Source of the DNA: a virus
Virus record (IMG/VR): IMGVR_UViG_3300037297_000066
Span: 372,001 to 436,000 of that record
DNA length: 64,000 bases
Reading direction: 5' to 3' (one strand)
The position numbers were made by a program, and so were the translations under genes. Of this stretch, positions 31,548 through 41,000 are shown one piece after another (position 1 is the first letter of the stretch; every line of letters starts with the position of its first letter). The notes below the pieces were generated by a model. It was not told the origin of the DNA. It made no database searches and saw nothing but the letters and a program-made list of their open reading frames with translations.

Positions 31548-34500
31548 ATGGCACGCAGTCCATACCAAGGCACTTGGCAACAAGGCATTCGTCCTACGAT
31601 AGTGACGGCGCCTGATGCCCTTGTGTTCATCAACGGGGAGATCGACGTTCTGGGGTGCTCTCAGTGTCAACGCCGCTTCGACATCCAGAAGTACATCACT
31701 AGTATTCAAGTGGACCTGAACGTCGATAGTCCGCCTGGTTCGGCTAGCATCAATCTGAGCATCCCCCGGCATACGATAGACGATTTCTACTTCGAAGGGG
31801 TCCCTCTCATCTCTCCGATGATGGAGGTAGAGATCTATGCCAAGGGCTATTTCACTCTAGAGGGCCTACCGCAGTACTACCCCATCTTTTGGGGACTCAC
31901 GACGGAAATCAGTGACCAGTATGCTGGAGGGGAACACACTGTCAGCATCAACTGCTCAGACATCCTGAAGTGGTGGGAACTGTGCAAGATGAACATCAAC
32001 CCATCCTTCACAGGAGGGCAGTTCAAGGGGCTCGCTTTCGGCAACATCTTCCACGGCATGAACCCTTATGATGTCATCTGGACGCTAGCTCAACAGTCGT
32101 TCGGAGATGTGGTTGTGGGCACCGGTTCTCTCACATCCTTCTTCAAGGAGAACTCCCAGAAGCAGACTTTCCAGTACGCTCTTCGGGACATCATGCAGTA
32201 CTGGAACGAAAGGTTCACGCGCATTCGTTCCAACATGATGCTGTACGGGACGGAGGGTGCTTCTGTCCGAGGGGACTATCTGTACGCACGGTACAAGGCT
32301 TGGCGAGCGGGTATCGGAACGTCGAAGAAAGACGCTGTCAACCAACCTTTCGCCTCTGCTGTAGTTAGAGAAGCCAACGGAGGGGCCTTAGGAAGTCAGA
32401 TGATCTTCGATCCCACCTCTTCTTCGGTGGTGGCTTTTCGCACTCAGATGATGGAGGCTGGTCAGGTCAACTTCTGGCAATCGGAGTATCAAACCAAGCT
32501 GGAGTTGGCTAATGCTGCCAAAGAAGCAATCGGCTACGAGTTCTTCATGGATGTGACGGGGGACATTGTATTCAAGCCTCCCTTCTACAACCTGGATGTG
32601 CTGAGCAACAAGCCAGTATCTTGGATTCAGGATATTGACATCATCAACTGGGACTTCTCGGAGTCTGAAGCGGAAGTAGTCACCCAGCTGTCAATTCAAG
32701 GCAACTACACGGGCGGTGTGGATTGGGGTATGGGAGAGGAGACCACTCCTTTCACCTCAGTCACAGACTATCATCTACTCCGTAAATACGGATGGCGTAC
32801 CCAGACTTTCAACTCAGAGTTCATGGCTTCCCCCAAGCTCATGTTCTACATGGGTCTGGACCTCATGGATCGTTACAACGCTCGTCGGCATCGATCTACG
32901 GTCAACATTCCTTTGCGCCCCGAGCTCCGACTTGGCTTTCCTGTCTACGTCGCTCCCAAGGATCAGATGTGGTACGTCCAGGGGATCAGCCACAACATCC
33001 AGTTTGGGGGACAAGCCCAAACTACTCTGACCTTGAGTGCTCGTCGCCAAAAGTTCGTAGCGCCTCAAGGGATTGGAACCATCCGTCTCACAAACTATGA
33101 AGGCCCACCGCCTTCTGAAGCACCTGCTACCCAGCTTCAAGACAGCAACCCGAAGCCTTCTGTTCGTCAGCTTCGAGCCGGGGGCGCTTTCAAGCTCACC
33201 ATTGGGGAAGCTGCTTTGGTTCCTCCGGTGAAAGCTCAGGATACCGGCAACTCTTTCAATCCCTACGCGCCTTTGATCTTGAGGCATCCCAAAACAGGGA
33301 GGATCGTGGGTTACCCTAATGTGGTGATGACCTACACCCGGCCCTTTGCTTCTGAGTTGTTCAGTGAAGAGCAACTGGCTCGGGCAGAAGGTCGGAAGCC
33401 TAGTCCTAGAGACAATCCCTATCTCAAAGACTACGATGAGGTCACAGCTAAGAATCTGGCGGATACCGAACGGGCCATGATCACTCAGACCACTGAGGAT
33501 CGGATTCGAGACAAACATCTTTCGAACCGTTACTCCTATGGTCTCAATTCGGCAGGGGTGTACACGTACGCTCACGATGTTTCGAAGGTCTTGGAAGAGA
33601 TTTTGCTCATCCCGAAGTCCAAGATCACGGTTGAGACTCTGGAAGAGGACGAGGCCACGGCTTCGGTTCTTGGTAAGCAGCGAGGCTCTGCCATGATTCG
33701 TCCGGTCTCTGATTCCAGAGGCTTCGAGGTCATCGGACACTACAAGTACGGCCGAGGTATCTCTCTGAGAGATGGCTCTTTGGTTTTGTCTGGGCCGAAC
33801 AACACCAACCAGCAAGCCAATGTAGATCTCCAGTTGGCTCTGAGTGGGGGTTTGTACGAGACTCTTAAGGCTCAATCCCAAGGACTCACAGGATTCGTCA
33901 ACACCTATCCCAACCCTTCTGATGCTGTAGCTCGCCTGGCTCCTGAAGAGCTCCAGACGGCCGCTGTGGTCAACCCGGACACGAAGGAGCCTGAATTTGT
34001 GGAGGTGGGTAAGAACTTCGTGGACGCAGCTCCATTGGGTTCCGCAGCCAATGAGGGGGTTCCTGTTAGTGTGGAGGCAGGGCAGCTTTCCAGGGCTTTG
34101 ACCTTGGCAGAAATGCGGGTTCGTGAAGACAGTATCGAGGCAACAGCCAACTGCAACTGTTTGTCTGGGAGGGCCGACTTGTCTTTCATCAACGTGGGTT
34201 ACCAGGTCAAGGTTTTGTCAGGGGGAAATGCTCAGGGAGATCTGTCTCAGCTACCAGGAGATCAAGGACTGGTTTCTTTCGGAGCGGGCCTTGACGAGGA
34301 AGGCCAGCAACGAAGAGAAGAGGCTCATACGGCTTACGAGGCAGCCTTGGAGCAAGCTCGGATCGAGGCTCAAGAAGTTTGGGACGAGACTTTTGCCAAG
34401 GAGATGCCAGACGCTTATGTCAGGCGTCAGGAAGAGCGCTGGAGACAGGACCAAATCACTCGGGAACAGTTAGAGCAGGTCTACGCCAACAACACGAATT

Positions 34501-35270
34501 ACAATATCGATGAGCCTTCTTCTTCAGTAGCTAAGCGAGAGACTGCTGCTAAAGCCAAAGCAGATGCTGCTGCTCAAGAGACCCGAGAGCGTTTAGAAGG
34601 GGAGGCCCTGGCGGCTTACCAAGAGGCTCTTGGTACAGAGGGTATAGACGGGACTATAGCGGAACAGGCGTTGTACGACTCCTATCAAGAGGATGGTGGC
34701 CCTATAGACCTGCGTGGGGCAGCTTTAGGACAGCAGCAGCTGAACCAGGTTGAGCAGTTCCTAGTCACTCTCTACGAGGCTCTTGACGCTCCTCACCAGC
34801 AGTATGAGAAAGCTCTTCGGGGTGAGTTACTGGATGTTCCCAACAAGACTGCGAATGAGATTCGCTTTGACAACCCTGCTGATACGGGTCTCAGTCCGTT
34901 GGAGCCTCCCTACTCTCAACCAAACCGGGCCCTGGGAGGTGATCCAATAGCTTTGGCGAACCAGATCAGTAGCAACGCTGATCAAGTAGCTGAGTCCTGG
35001 AGTACCTTTGGGACTCGTTTGCAAGAGAATGCCCAACGATCTCAGATTGAAGCAGAGATCTCCAGGGACACTCAGCGTCTCAATGGCCTTAGGGAAGAGC
35101 AGGAGCGTCTGCAAAGAGCTCAAACAGCTGGAGGGGTTCGGTATACTGGGATCCCTCTTGAGGACCTTCCGTCTCGAAGAGCTGAGGTGGATGACCAGAT
35201 CGTACGTACTGAGCAGAATATCGCTCGAAATCAGGCTCGAATCATCGAGCTGAACAACAGCAACCCGTAG
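31548..35270 (+). CDS. Baseplate central hub protein (gp27/gpD-like) with long C-terminal extension
   Basis: 1240 aa. The N-terminal ~560 residues look like a tail hub: INGEIDVLGCSQCQRRFDIQ, ITSIQVDLNVDSPPGSASIN, YPIFWGLTTEIS, HTVSINCSDILKWWE, and RLGFPVYVAPKDQMWYVQGI followed by HNIQFGGQAQTTLTLS. The last elements are typical of gp27/gpD/VgrG-type trimeric hubs, which hold the spike. Residues ~560-930 are of unclear nature, and ~930-1240 is a Glu/Gln/Arg-rich helical region (EEAHTAYEAALEQARIEAQE), probably coiled coil. Usual hubs are ~350-450 aa, so two thirds of this protein is extra. It precedes the spike gene by two bases. Confidence 0.75.
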   Translation: MARSPYQGTWQQGIRPTIVTAPDALVFINGEIDVLGCSQCQRRFDIQKYITSIQVDLNVDSPPGSASINLSIPRHTIDDFYFEGVPLISPMMEVEIYAKGYFTLEGLPQYYPIFWGLTTEISDQYAGGEHTVSINCSDILKWWELCKMNINPSFTGGQFKGLAFGNIFHGMNPYDVIWTLAQQSFGDVVVGTGSLTSFFKENSQKQTFQYALRDIMQYWNERFTRIRSNMMLYGTEGASVRGDYLYARYKAWRAGIGTSKKDAVNQPFASAVVREANGGALGSQMIFDPTSSSVVAFRTQMMEAGQVNFWQSEYQTKLELANAAKEAIGYEFFMDVTGDIVFKPPFYNLDVLSNKPVSWIQDIDIINWDFSESEAEVVTQLSIQGNYTGGVDWGMGEETTPFTSVTDYHLLRKYGWRTQTFNSEFMASPKLMFYMGLDLMDRYNARRHRSTVNIPLRPELRLGFPVYVAPKDQMWYVQGISHNIQFGGQAQTTLTLSARRQKFVAPQGIGTIRLTNYEGPPPSEAPATQLQDSNPKPSVRQLRAGGAFKLTIGEAALVPPVKAQDTGNSFNPYAPLILRHPKTGRIVGYPNVVMTYTRPFASELFSEEQLARAEGRKPSPRDNPYLKDYDEVTAKNLADTERAMITQTTEDRIRDKHLSNRYSYGLNSAGVYTYAHDVSKVLEEILLIPKSKITVETLEEDEATASVLGKQRGSAMIRPVSDSRGFEVIGHYKYGRGISLRDGSLVLSGPNNTNQQANVDLQLALSGGLYETLKAQSQGLTGFVNTYPNPSDAVARLAPEELQTAAVVNPDTKEPEFVEVGKNFVDAAPLGSAANEGVPVSVEAGQLSRALTLAEMRVREDSIEATANCNCLSGRADLSFINVGYQVKVLSGGNAQGDLSQLPGDQGLVSFGAGLDEEGQQRREEAHTAYEAALEQARIEAQEVWDETFAKEMPDAYVRRQEERWRQDQITREQLEQVYANNTNYNIDEPSSSVAKRETAAKAKADAAAQETRERLEGEALAAYQEALGTEGIDGTIAEQALYDSYQEDGGPIDLRGAALGQQQLNQVEQFLVTLYEALDAPHQQYEKALRGELLDVPNKTANEIRFDNPADTGLSPLEPPYSQPNRALGGDPIALANQISSNADQVAESWSTFGTRLQENAQRSQIEAEISRDTQRLNGLREEQERLQRAQTAGGVRYTGIPLEDLPSRRAEVDDQIVRTEQNIARNQARIIELNNSNP

Positions 35271-35272
35271 TC

Positions 35273-37465
35273 ATGCCTGTAAACCGCACTGTTCCCAGAA
35301 GGCCCATAGGCACTGTTCCAAAGAAAGACTTTGCTGACGGTCCTCAGAACTTCATTGGTACCAAGATTGGTCTGATCACCCGAGTGGATGAGATCAACAT
35401 GAAGGCCGATGTGAAGATTCTGACAGGTGCAGGTTTTCGCTATGAGCTGGATCTGACCCAATCGATGGCGGGCCCTCGTAGTTTCTGGGGCGGGATCCCT
35501 GAAGTCAATTCTTTGGTCATCTTGGGGTATCGTCGAGTCCACAAGAACCTTCAAGAGGCTGTAATTCTCACCTACCTGCCGACAGGTACCAAGAGCGGTC
35601 TTCGTTTCGATCCCTTCTCTCAGTACGATCCGAACAACGTTGACCCCGACGAACTAGAACTGGTTGAGCAACTCTTGGGGAAGGCCGTCAGGTACAAGCG
35701 ACTCATGATGAAGCCGGGGGACGTGGGAGGCATGTCCTCGTCGGGGTCAGAGCTGGTGCTGTCCAAGGACGTGTCCTTCTGCAACCGAGCCGGAGATTTC
35801 GTTGAGCTAAGGGATTCAGAACGAACTTTAGTAGCACAGTCGGTCCACAGGATTGAAGCAGAGTCAGGTGTCCGCAGAGTCTCTGGGCCTATCCGTCGTA
35901 GTGCTTTCTACTTACCCGAAGACATCTTCGATGCTGATGGGAAGCTCAAGAGCGCTAGTGCAACGGCAGTCAAAGATCGCTACTACGGGCAGGATGAGCT
36001 GGAGAAGATGGGCCCTGGGCTACAGGCTGGGGAGCCCCCCAAGTACGCCAACTCTGACGGAACGGTTTCTGAGATCTTCAACGACTTCACCAACTATCCC
36101 CCCACTACCTATTCAAACGGCCGAAAGGTTCACTACGTCCCCACCTCTCCAGGGCAAGGGATAGACGACATTGGCGCAACGGCTGATGCCTTTGTGGAAC
36201 ATCGAATGGAGATGAGTCAGACCTCTGACTTGTCTCAGGAGGTCCTCGAAGAGATAGATGGGTTCCGTTTGGATCAACGGCTTCCCTACATCGAGCAAGT
36301 TCTGGGTACCGTGGTGGGCAACGACATGCTCACCTCTTTGGGGATGCGTCAGTACGCCGACATTCTCAAACCACGTATCTTTGACGAGTTCAACAGCATC
36401 CAGAGGGGTCGGTTCCGTTTGGAACGGTGCTTAAGGTCTCCTACCAATGATCTCGAAGCCTATACGAAGGCCGGGGCTTACCTGTTCCGGCTTCGAATTC
36501 CTCGGGGTCGTGGGACAGAGTACTTTGCAGCGGCGGTATCGAAGCAAGGAAAGCTCTTCCTCAACGTTCCGGCCCCAGCCACTGAGGACTATGCCTCGGG
36601 GGTGAAGAACGTCTCGGCCGAGATCAACATGGGAGGGGCTCTCAAGGCTCATTTTGGGGCAGCCCGTCCTGATGGTGTTTCCATTCACGCCACTATGGAT
36701 GGGGGCATCAAAGCAGTTATTGGACATGACTCCAGGGGCCGAGCTCTAGACATAACCTATCGGTCTTCTGTCAAGAGCACTTACGAGGCCAATAACCCTG
36801 ACGACAACGGGGTAGCCTACGAGATGCTTTGCAAAGGGGCTCGCCGTACGAACGTCACAGGGACCGACCAAGACTTCGTGGGAGCTCGTCAGTCGGTAGT
36901 AGATGGTGGGGACAAGCTTCAGTGTGATCGTAGAATGGTCAATGCCCATTCCGGTTACACTCTCAATGCGGGAGAGATGAACACTCTCATCGCCGGCAAG
37001 TCTCAGTACAACTACGCCCTTCAGGTATTGGAGAACATCATTGCGGGGGGCCGGATCTCGACCATCTTGGCGGGTGGCTTGGTTCAAAACGTGGCCGCCG
37101 GAGGGATGTCCTACAACGTTGGGGCCGGGGGCATCACGATGACGGTTCAGGCTGGAGGCATCGTGGGGAATGTCACGGCTGGAGGGGTGTCTTTTACTAC
37201 CGCTGCTGGAGCTGTGAATCTTGCAACTGCCAGTGGGGCGGTGTCTATTGGAGCAGGGGCAGGGGCCATCTCTTTGACGGCTAGCTTGGCTCTCAACTTG
37301 ACTGGAGCTCTTATCGTGGCCTCGGCTGCCCAGGTGAAGCTCGGGGCTCCTATCGCCGTTCTAGGAGTCTGCAGAGGTACTCCTACGATGCCCCCAAACA
37401 TGCCTACACTGGATCCAATCACGAACATCCCTCTCCAAGGTAGCGTGCAAGTCTGGTCCACCTGA
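35273..37465 (+). CDS. Baseplate central spike protein (gp5/gpV-like) with C-terminal beta-helix
   Basis: 730 aa. Residues ~26-105 look like the OB-fold of spike proteins (GTKIGLITRVDEINMKADVK, SFWGGIPEVNSLVILGYRR). The middle (~150-550) is a large domain with FCNRAGDFVELRDSERTLVA, a pattern seen in spike/VgrG proteins. Residues ~557-705 contain short glycine-spaced repeats (IIAGGRISTILAGG, VQNVAAGGMSYNVGAGG, ITMTVQAGGIVGNVTAGG) diagnostic of a trimeric beta-helix needle. It follows the hub gene and overlaps the next (TGATG), which fits a hub-spike-tip series. No lysozyme domain is visible here; the SLT domain is in the protein at 29571. Confidence 0.8.
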   Translation: MPVNRTVPRRPIGTVPKKDFADGPQNFIGTKIGLITRVDEINMKADVKILTGAGFRYELDLTQSMAGPRSFWGGIPEVNSLVILGYRRVHKNLQEAVILTYLPTGTKSGLRFDPFSQYDPNNVDPDELELVEQLLGKAVRYKRLMMKPGDVGGMSSSGSELVLSKDVSFCNRAGDFVELRDSERTLVAQSVHRIEAESGVRRVSGPIRRSAFYLPEDIFDADGKLKSASATAVKDRYYGQDELEKMGPGLQAGEPPKYANSDGTVSEIFNDFTNYPPTTYSNGRKVHYVPTSPGQGIDDIGATADAFVEHRMEMSQTSDLSQEVLEEIDGFRLDQRLPYIEQVLGTVVGNDMLTSLGMRQYADILKPRIFDEFNSIQRGRFRLERCLRSPTNDLEAYTKAGAYLFRLRIPRGRGTEYFAAAVSKQGKLFLNVPAPATEDYASGVKNVSAEINMGGALKAHFGAARPDGVSIHATMDGGIKAVIGHDSRGRALDITYRSSVKSTYEANNPDDNGVAYEMLCKGARRTNVTGTDQDFVGARQSVVDGGDKLQCDRRMVNAHSGYTLNAGEMNTLIAGKSQYNYALQVLENIIAGGRISTILAGGLVQNVAAGGMSYNVGAGGITMTVQAGGIVGNVTAGGVSFTTAAGAVNLATASGAVSIGAGAGAISLTASLALNLTGALIVASAAQVKLGAPIAVLGVCRGTPTMPPNMPTLDPITNIPLQGSVQVWST

Positions 37466-38028
37466 TGCCTGCTACGATTCCGGGTGTGGTAGGGGTACTG
37501 GTACCCAACATCCTCTTTACGGGGGTGGGCGTGATCAAGTATTCCAAAGGTGTAGCCAACGGGCTGACTGCTTGGTCTAGGGCTATTCAGATCTCAACTA
37601 CGGACGCAGGTACAGTAGGCGTAGGTAAGGGGGCTCCAATACCGCTCATTGTTCCTCAACCCATTCTGTTTGGAAACATCCTGGCAGGGATGAAAGCCTA
37701 TGACTTGATAGGCTTGTTGGCGGTGCCTTTTGTACTTGGCCTATCGACTGGTCTGAGTCTGGCGTTTGCTCAGATGCTAATCAACACGACACATCCGTCG
37801 GTAGGTTCCGGGACGGCCATAGCGAAGTTCAGCGCTCCCCCAGCCTCTTCTTTCATGATCAGCGGTTTTGCCCGAGAAAACATGACCGGAGAAGGATCCG
37901 TCCGGAAGGCCAGAGCTTTGTCACAAGGTCTGGACAGATCCATCGCGAGTCTTGTTATCCCCGTCCCCATTGTAGGGCCTGCCGCCTCAGCCCCCTCTTC
38001 GGGGTCGGGTTCTGGCAAGCTCATATGA
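37465..38028 (+). CDS. Small spike-associated protein, possible tip/cap (unconfirmed)
   Basis: 187 aa, hydrophobic and Gly/Ala-rich (VLVPNILFTGVGVIKYSKGV; LLAVPFVLGLSTGLSLAFAQ), with a Ser/Gly-rich C-terminus. Central FSAPPASSFMISGFARENMTG and then KARALSQGLDRSIASLVIP. The start overlaps the stop of the spike gene by one base, so the two are coupled. PAAR-type tip proteins occupy this position in other contractile systems, but I do not see PAAR glycine-histidine motifs, so the tip role is only a positional inference. Confidence 0.45.
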   Translation: MPATIPGVVGVLVPNILFTGVGVIKYSKGVANGLTAWSRAIQISTTDAGTVGVGKGAPIPLIVPQPILFGNILAGMKAYDLIGLLAVPFVLGLSTGLSLAFAQMLINTTHPSVGSGTAIAKFSAPPASSFMISGFARENMTGEGSVRKARALSQGLDRSIASLVIPVPIVGPAASAPSSGSGSGKLI

Positions 38029-38069
38029 GGATGAAAATGCAAACGTCGATTCGTTCCCAGGAGTAACCC

Positions 38070-41000
38070 GTGGGCCTTTCCGTCACTGGTTACGTAGTGG
38101 AGGCCCCAAGAGTCGGACAGGGGAACTCCCCTTTCACGGCTACCCCCAATAGTGTCATCTCGGATCAGGCGGCTTTCAACGCAGCCTATCCTTCGAACGA
38201 GTCTGCTCCTCGAACCGAATACCTGGTTTTCGTTCTGACCGACGGCAAGCTTACGGCTGCTGTTTTGGGGTGGACGAGAAACGAGGTCATCAACCGGTTT
38301 GACTACGAAGGTCAAGAGGGGCGTTTCAAGCCGTTGCCGGGAGCCGCTCTAATCGAGGTTGGGGTTCTAGCCTCTGGCTCCAACACCAACCGTCTCACCG
38401 CTCCCATCCCAATCAGCACCGACTTGGTGACCTATCCCATGCGGATCTCGGTGGGATCCGGAAGTGGGACTACGTTTACCGTCTCCCTGGTAGCCAACGA
38501 TGCTGCCTTGAACTCCCCTGACCCGCCCTCGGGGACGGTCCAGCTTTCTTTGGAGTCAGGGGATTTGGGGTGGGCCCCCGCGGATTTGGTGACCTACGAA
38601 GGGCAGGATGTTCGAGCTCAAAGACAGACGTTCTACAAGTTAGACCAGTCGGCCAGTATAGGAGCCATAGACGGAGTTTTGCTCCTCAATCCTTTGCCCG
38701 CTACAAGCCAGTCTCCGCTCGTTCGGATCGGGTTTGGCGAATACCTCACGGCGATTGAGAAAGCCACAGAGGGGGCGTTTTCAGCGAACCCAACGGCAGG
38801 TACGGTTGAGTGGGCCCGGAACACTGGAAGGCTCAAGTTCAACTCGGGAGACATTTCCTCTAATTCCGGACGTCCGGTCTACTATGACGGGGTCTTGATG
38901 TCCGCCAGTCTGACAGTACCGACCCAAACGGTGGGCACCGTTGATTCCCCGGGGTCGGTTTTTCCAGTCCCTTCCGAGGATAGCGATCTCTACTTCCGGG
39001 TCCCTGGGGTGGTGCAGTTTGAGCAGACCCAGTTCGTGGACACTCTCACATCGGGAAAGGCCGGAGTAGTCCAGATCAACCGAAGCACCGGGGTTGTGAA
39101 GCCCTCTGATGCTGACCAGGCTACCTATGCGGGGGAAACGTTGCAGGCTGTTCTCCCGGACGTTCCTATCGAGCGAGGGATGTCCCTTCGCCTGTTCCGA
39201 TCTCCTGTGGATTTGGAAGGGGCTAACCCTGCGGTCAGAGACCTGGCGGCCTTCCACGAGAGTGAGGGAGCCACGCTGTCGGATCCCATCATTGCCGTAC
39301 CTCAGGTCTACTTGCCAGCGGTTCCTGTAGATACCCTCCCTCTTTCCGTAGACGTGTCTCAAGGGACAGGCTCTTTCACACCCGGGGCTCTTCCTCGCTT
39401 GGATGTCACGTCGCCCCCGACAGGCTACGGGTATGTTCTGGATTTCGAGAATCGGCAGCTGCTTTACGCTCGTCGAGAGGAGAACCAGGTTTTGGGGGCT
39501 CCTCAGGACTACGGGGCAGTTCAGCTTCCAAATCCCCTGGTCTTCTCTTCCAACTTGGTTCTAGAGGTTGAGGACACTGCTGGTGGCGGAACCTACACGC
39601 CGTTGGTGTTGGGAACAGATGCCCTCATCGAGTATCCCCCGGGCCTCGTCACTCTGATTGCCACAGAGGGGAGCTTCGTTCTTTCGGGCACGGCTGGCTC
39701 CATCTCTGGAAGCACCTTCACGGACGCCTCCCAAGACTTCACGGTTCCCCCCGTGTTGGCTGGTGATCTGCTGGTCATTACTAGTGGATCCGCTCAAGGG
39801 GTCTACACTGTCAACACAGTAGCTGCTACCACTCTTGGTCTGGAAGAGAGCTACTCTGGTTCTGAGACTGGAGTGGCCTACGAGATTCGTAGGGGTCAGG
39901 AAATCCTGGCAGACAGGTATTTCCAGGAGGTTCTTCCTCTCGACCCTAACACGAAGGTGGAGCGTCTAAACGCTTTGGGTACCACCACCAACTCCCCCAG
40001 GCTCAACATCAATGTTTCCTTTGCCTCGGTGAGTCGGTTCAGATTCGGCAAGACAACCTTTGCCACGACGGTTTCGCTAGTCATCGATGATGGGTCTTTC
40101 ACTGCACCGTCCTTGATGACGGCGGGGCAGGTGGAGATCAGTCTCGATACGGGCAACCTGAACTTCAGTCAAGATGACGTGCTTGCTGCCGAGACGGTCT
40201 ACTGGGTGAAGGAACTGGATCTAGGGAAAGACTACAAGCTGCAGCCAGACCTGGGCTTCATTGAGTTCACCGAACGGATGTTGGAGTTGGAGGAGGTCTT
40301 GGTCACCTACAAGACCTCTGACGGGACCTTAGTTGAAGAACGAGGGACCTTTTTGGTTCGAAAAGAGGAGGTCTCACATCCGACAGCCACCTCCACCATG
40401 ACCTTCAACCCTTCAGGGAGAGAAGCCGCTGAAACGCCTGCTCCCAGGGTCTTTCGAGGGGGGCGCCCCCAGACCTCTGCTCAGGTCACCATCGATGTAG
40501 CTACTTCCACCATTACCTTCTTACCTAGCACCCAGGTGACAGATGCTCTTCCGGCTGGAATTCCAGTAGACCCTGTTGAGAGCGTCTACATCGACTACTA
40601 TCTCTACCAGGCTTTCGGAGGAGAGAAGACTCTCTCGGTTCTACAGCCTCCTATGCTGAACGTTCCGGTTCAGATCACAGAGGGAGACACTTCTTTTGAG
40701 ATGGGGGGAGATCGTACACCTGACTTCCTGGCTAACTACTTGCTCAAGGTGGATGAGTCACAGGTCTACCTCATTGCCTCGTCGAGCTACGACAGCTTGA
40801 CCGAGAAGACCACGATCAACATTGTAGCTGGTTCGGGAGACAACCAAGGCTTCCTTGATGATTTCCGGAACCCTTCCTTGGCGGTCACTTCTGGGCCCAC
40901 CCCTCTTGCTTCTTATTTCCAGGTGGAATCGGGCTCTTTTGAGGCCACTCCTCGGGGATCTAACACGCTTCGTTTGAGTGGAGATCTGACTCAGACTTAC

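Noticed and set aside
37465-38028. PAAR spike-tip protein call
   Set aside because: Position fits, but no PAAR-like Gly/His/Cys metal-site pattern is visible.
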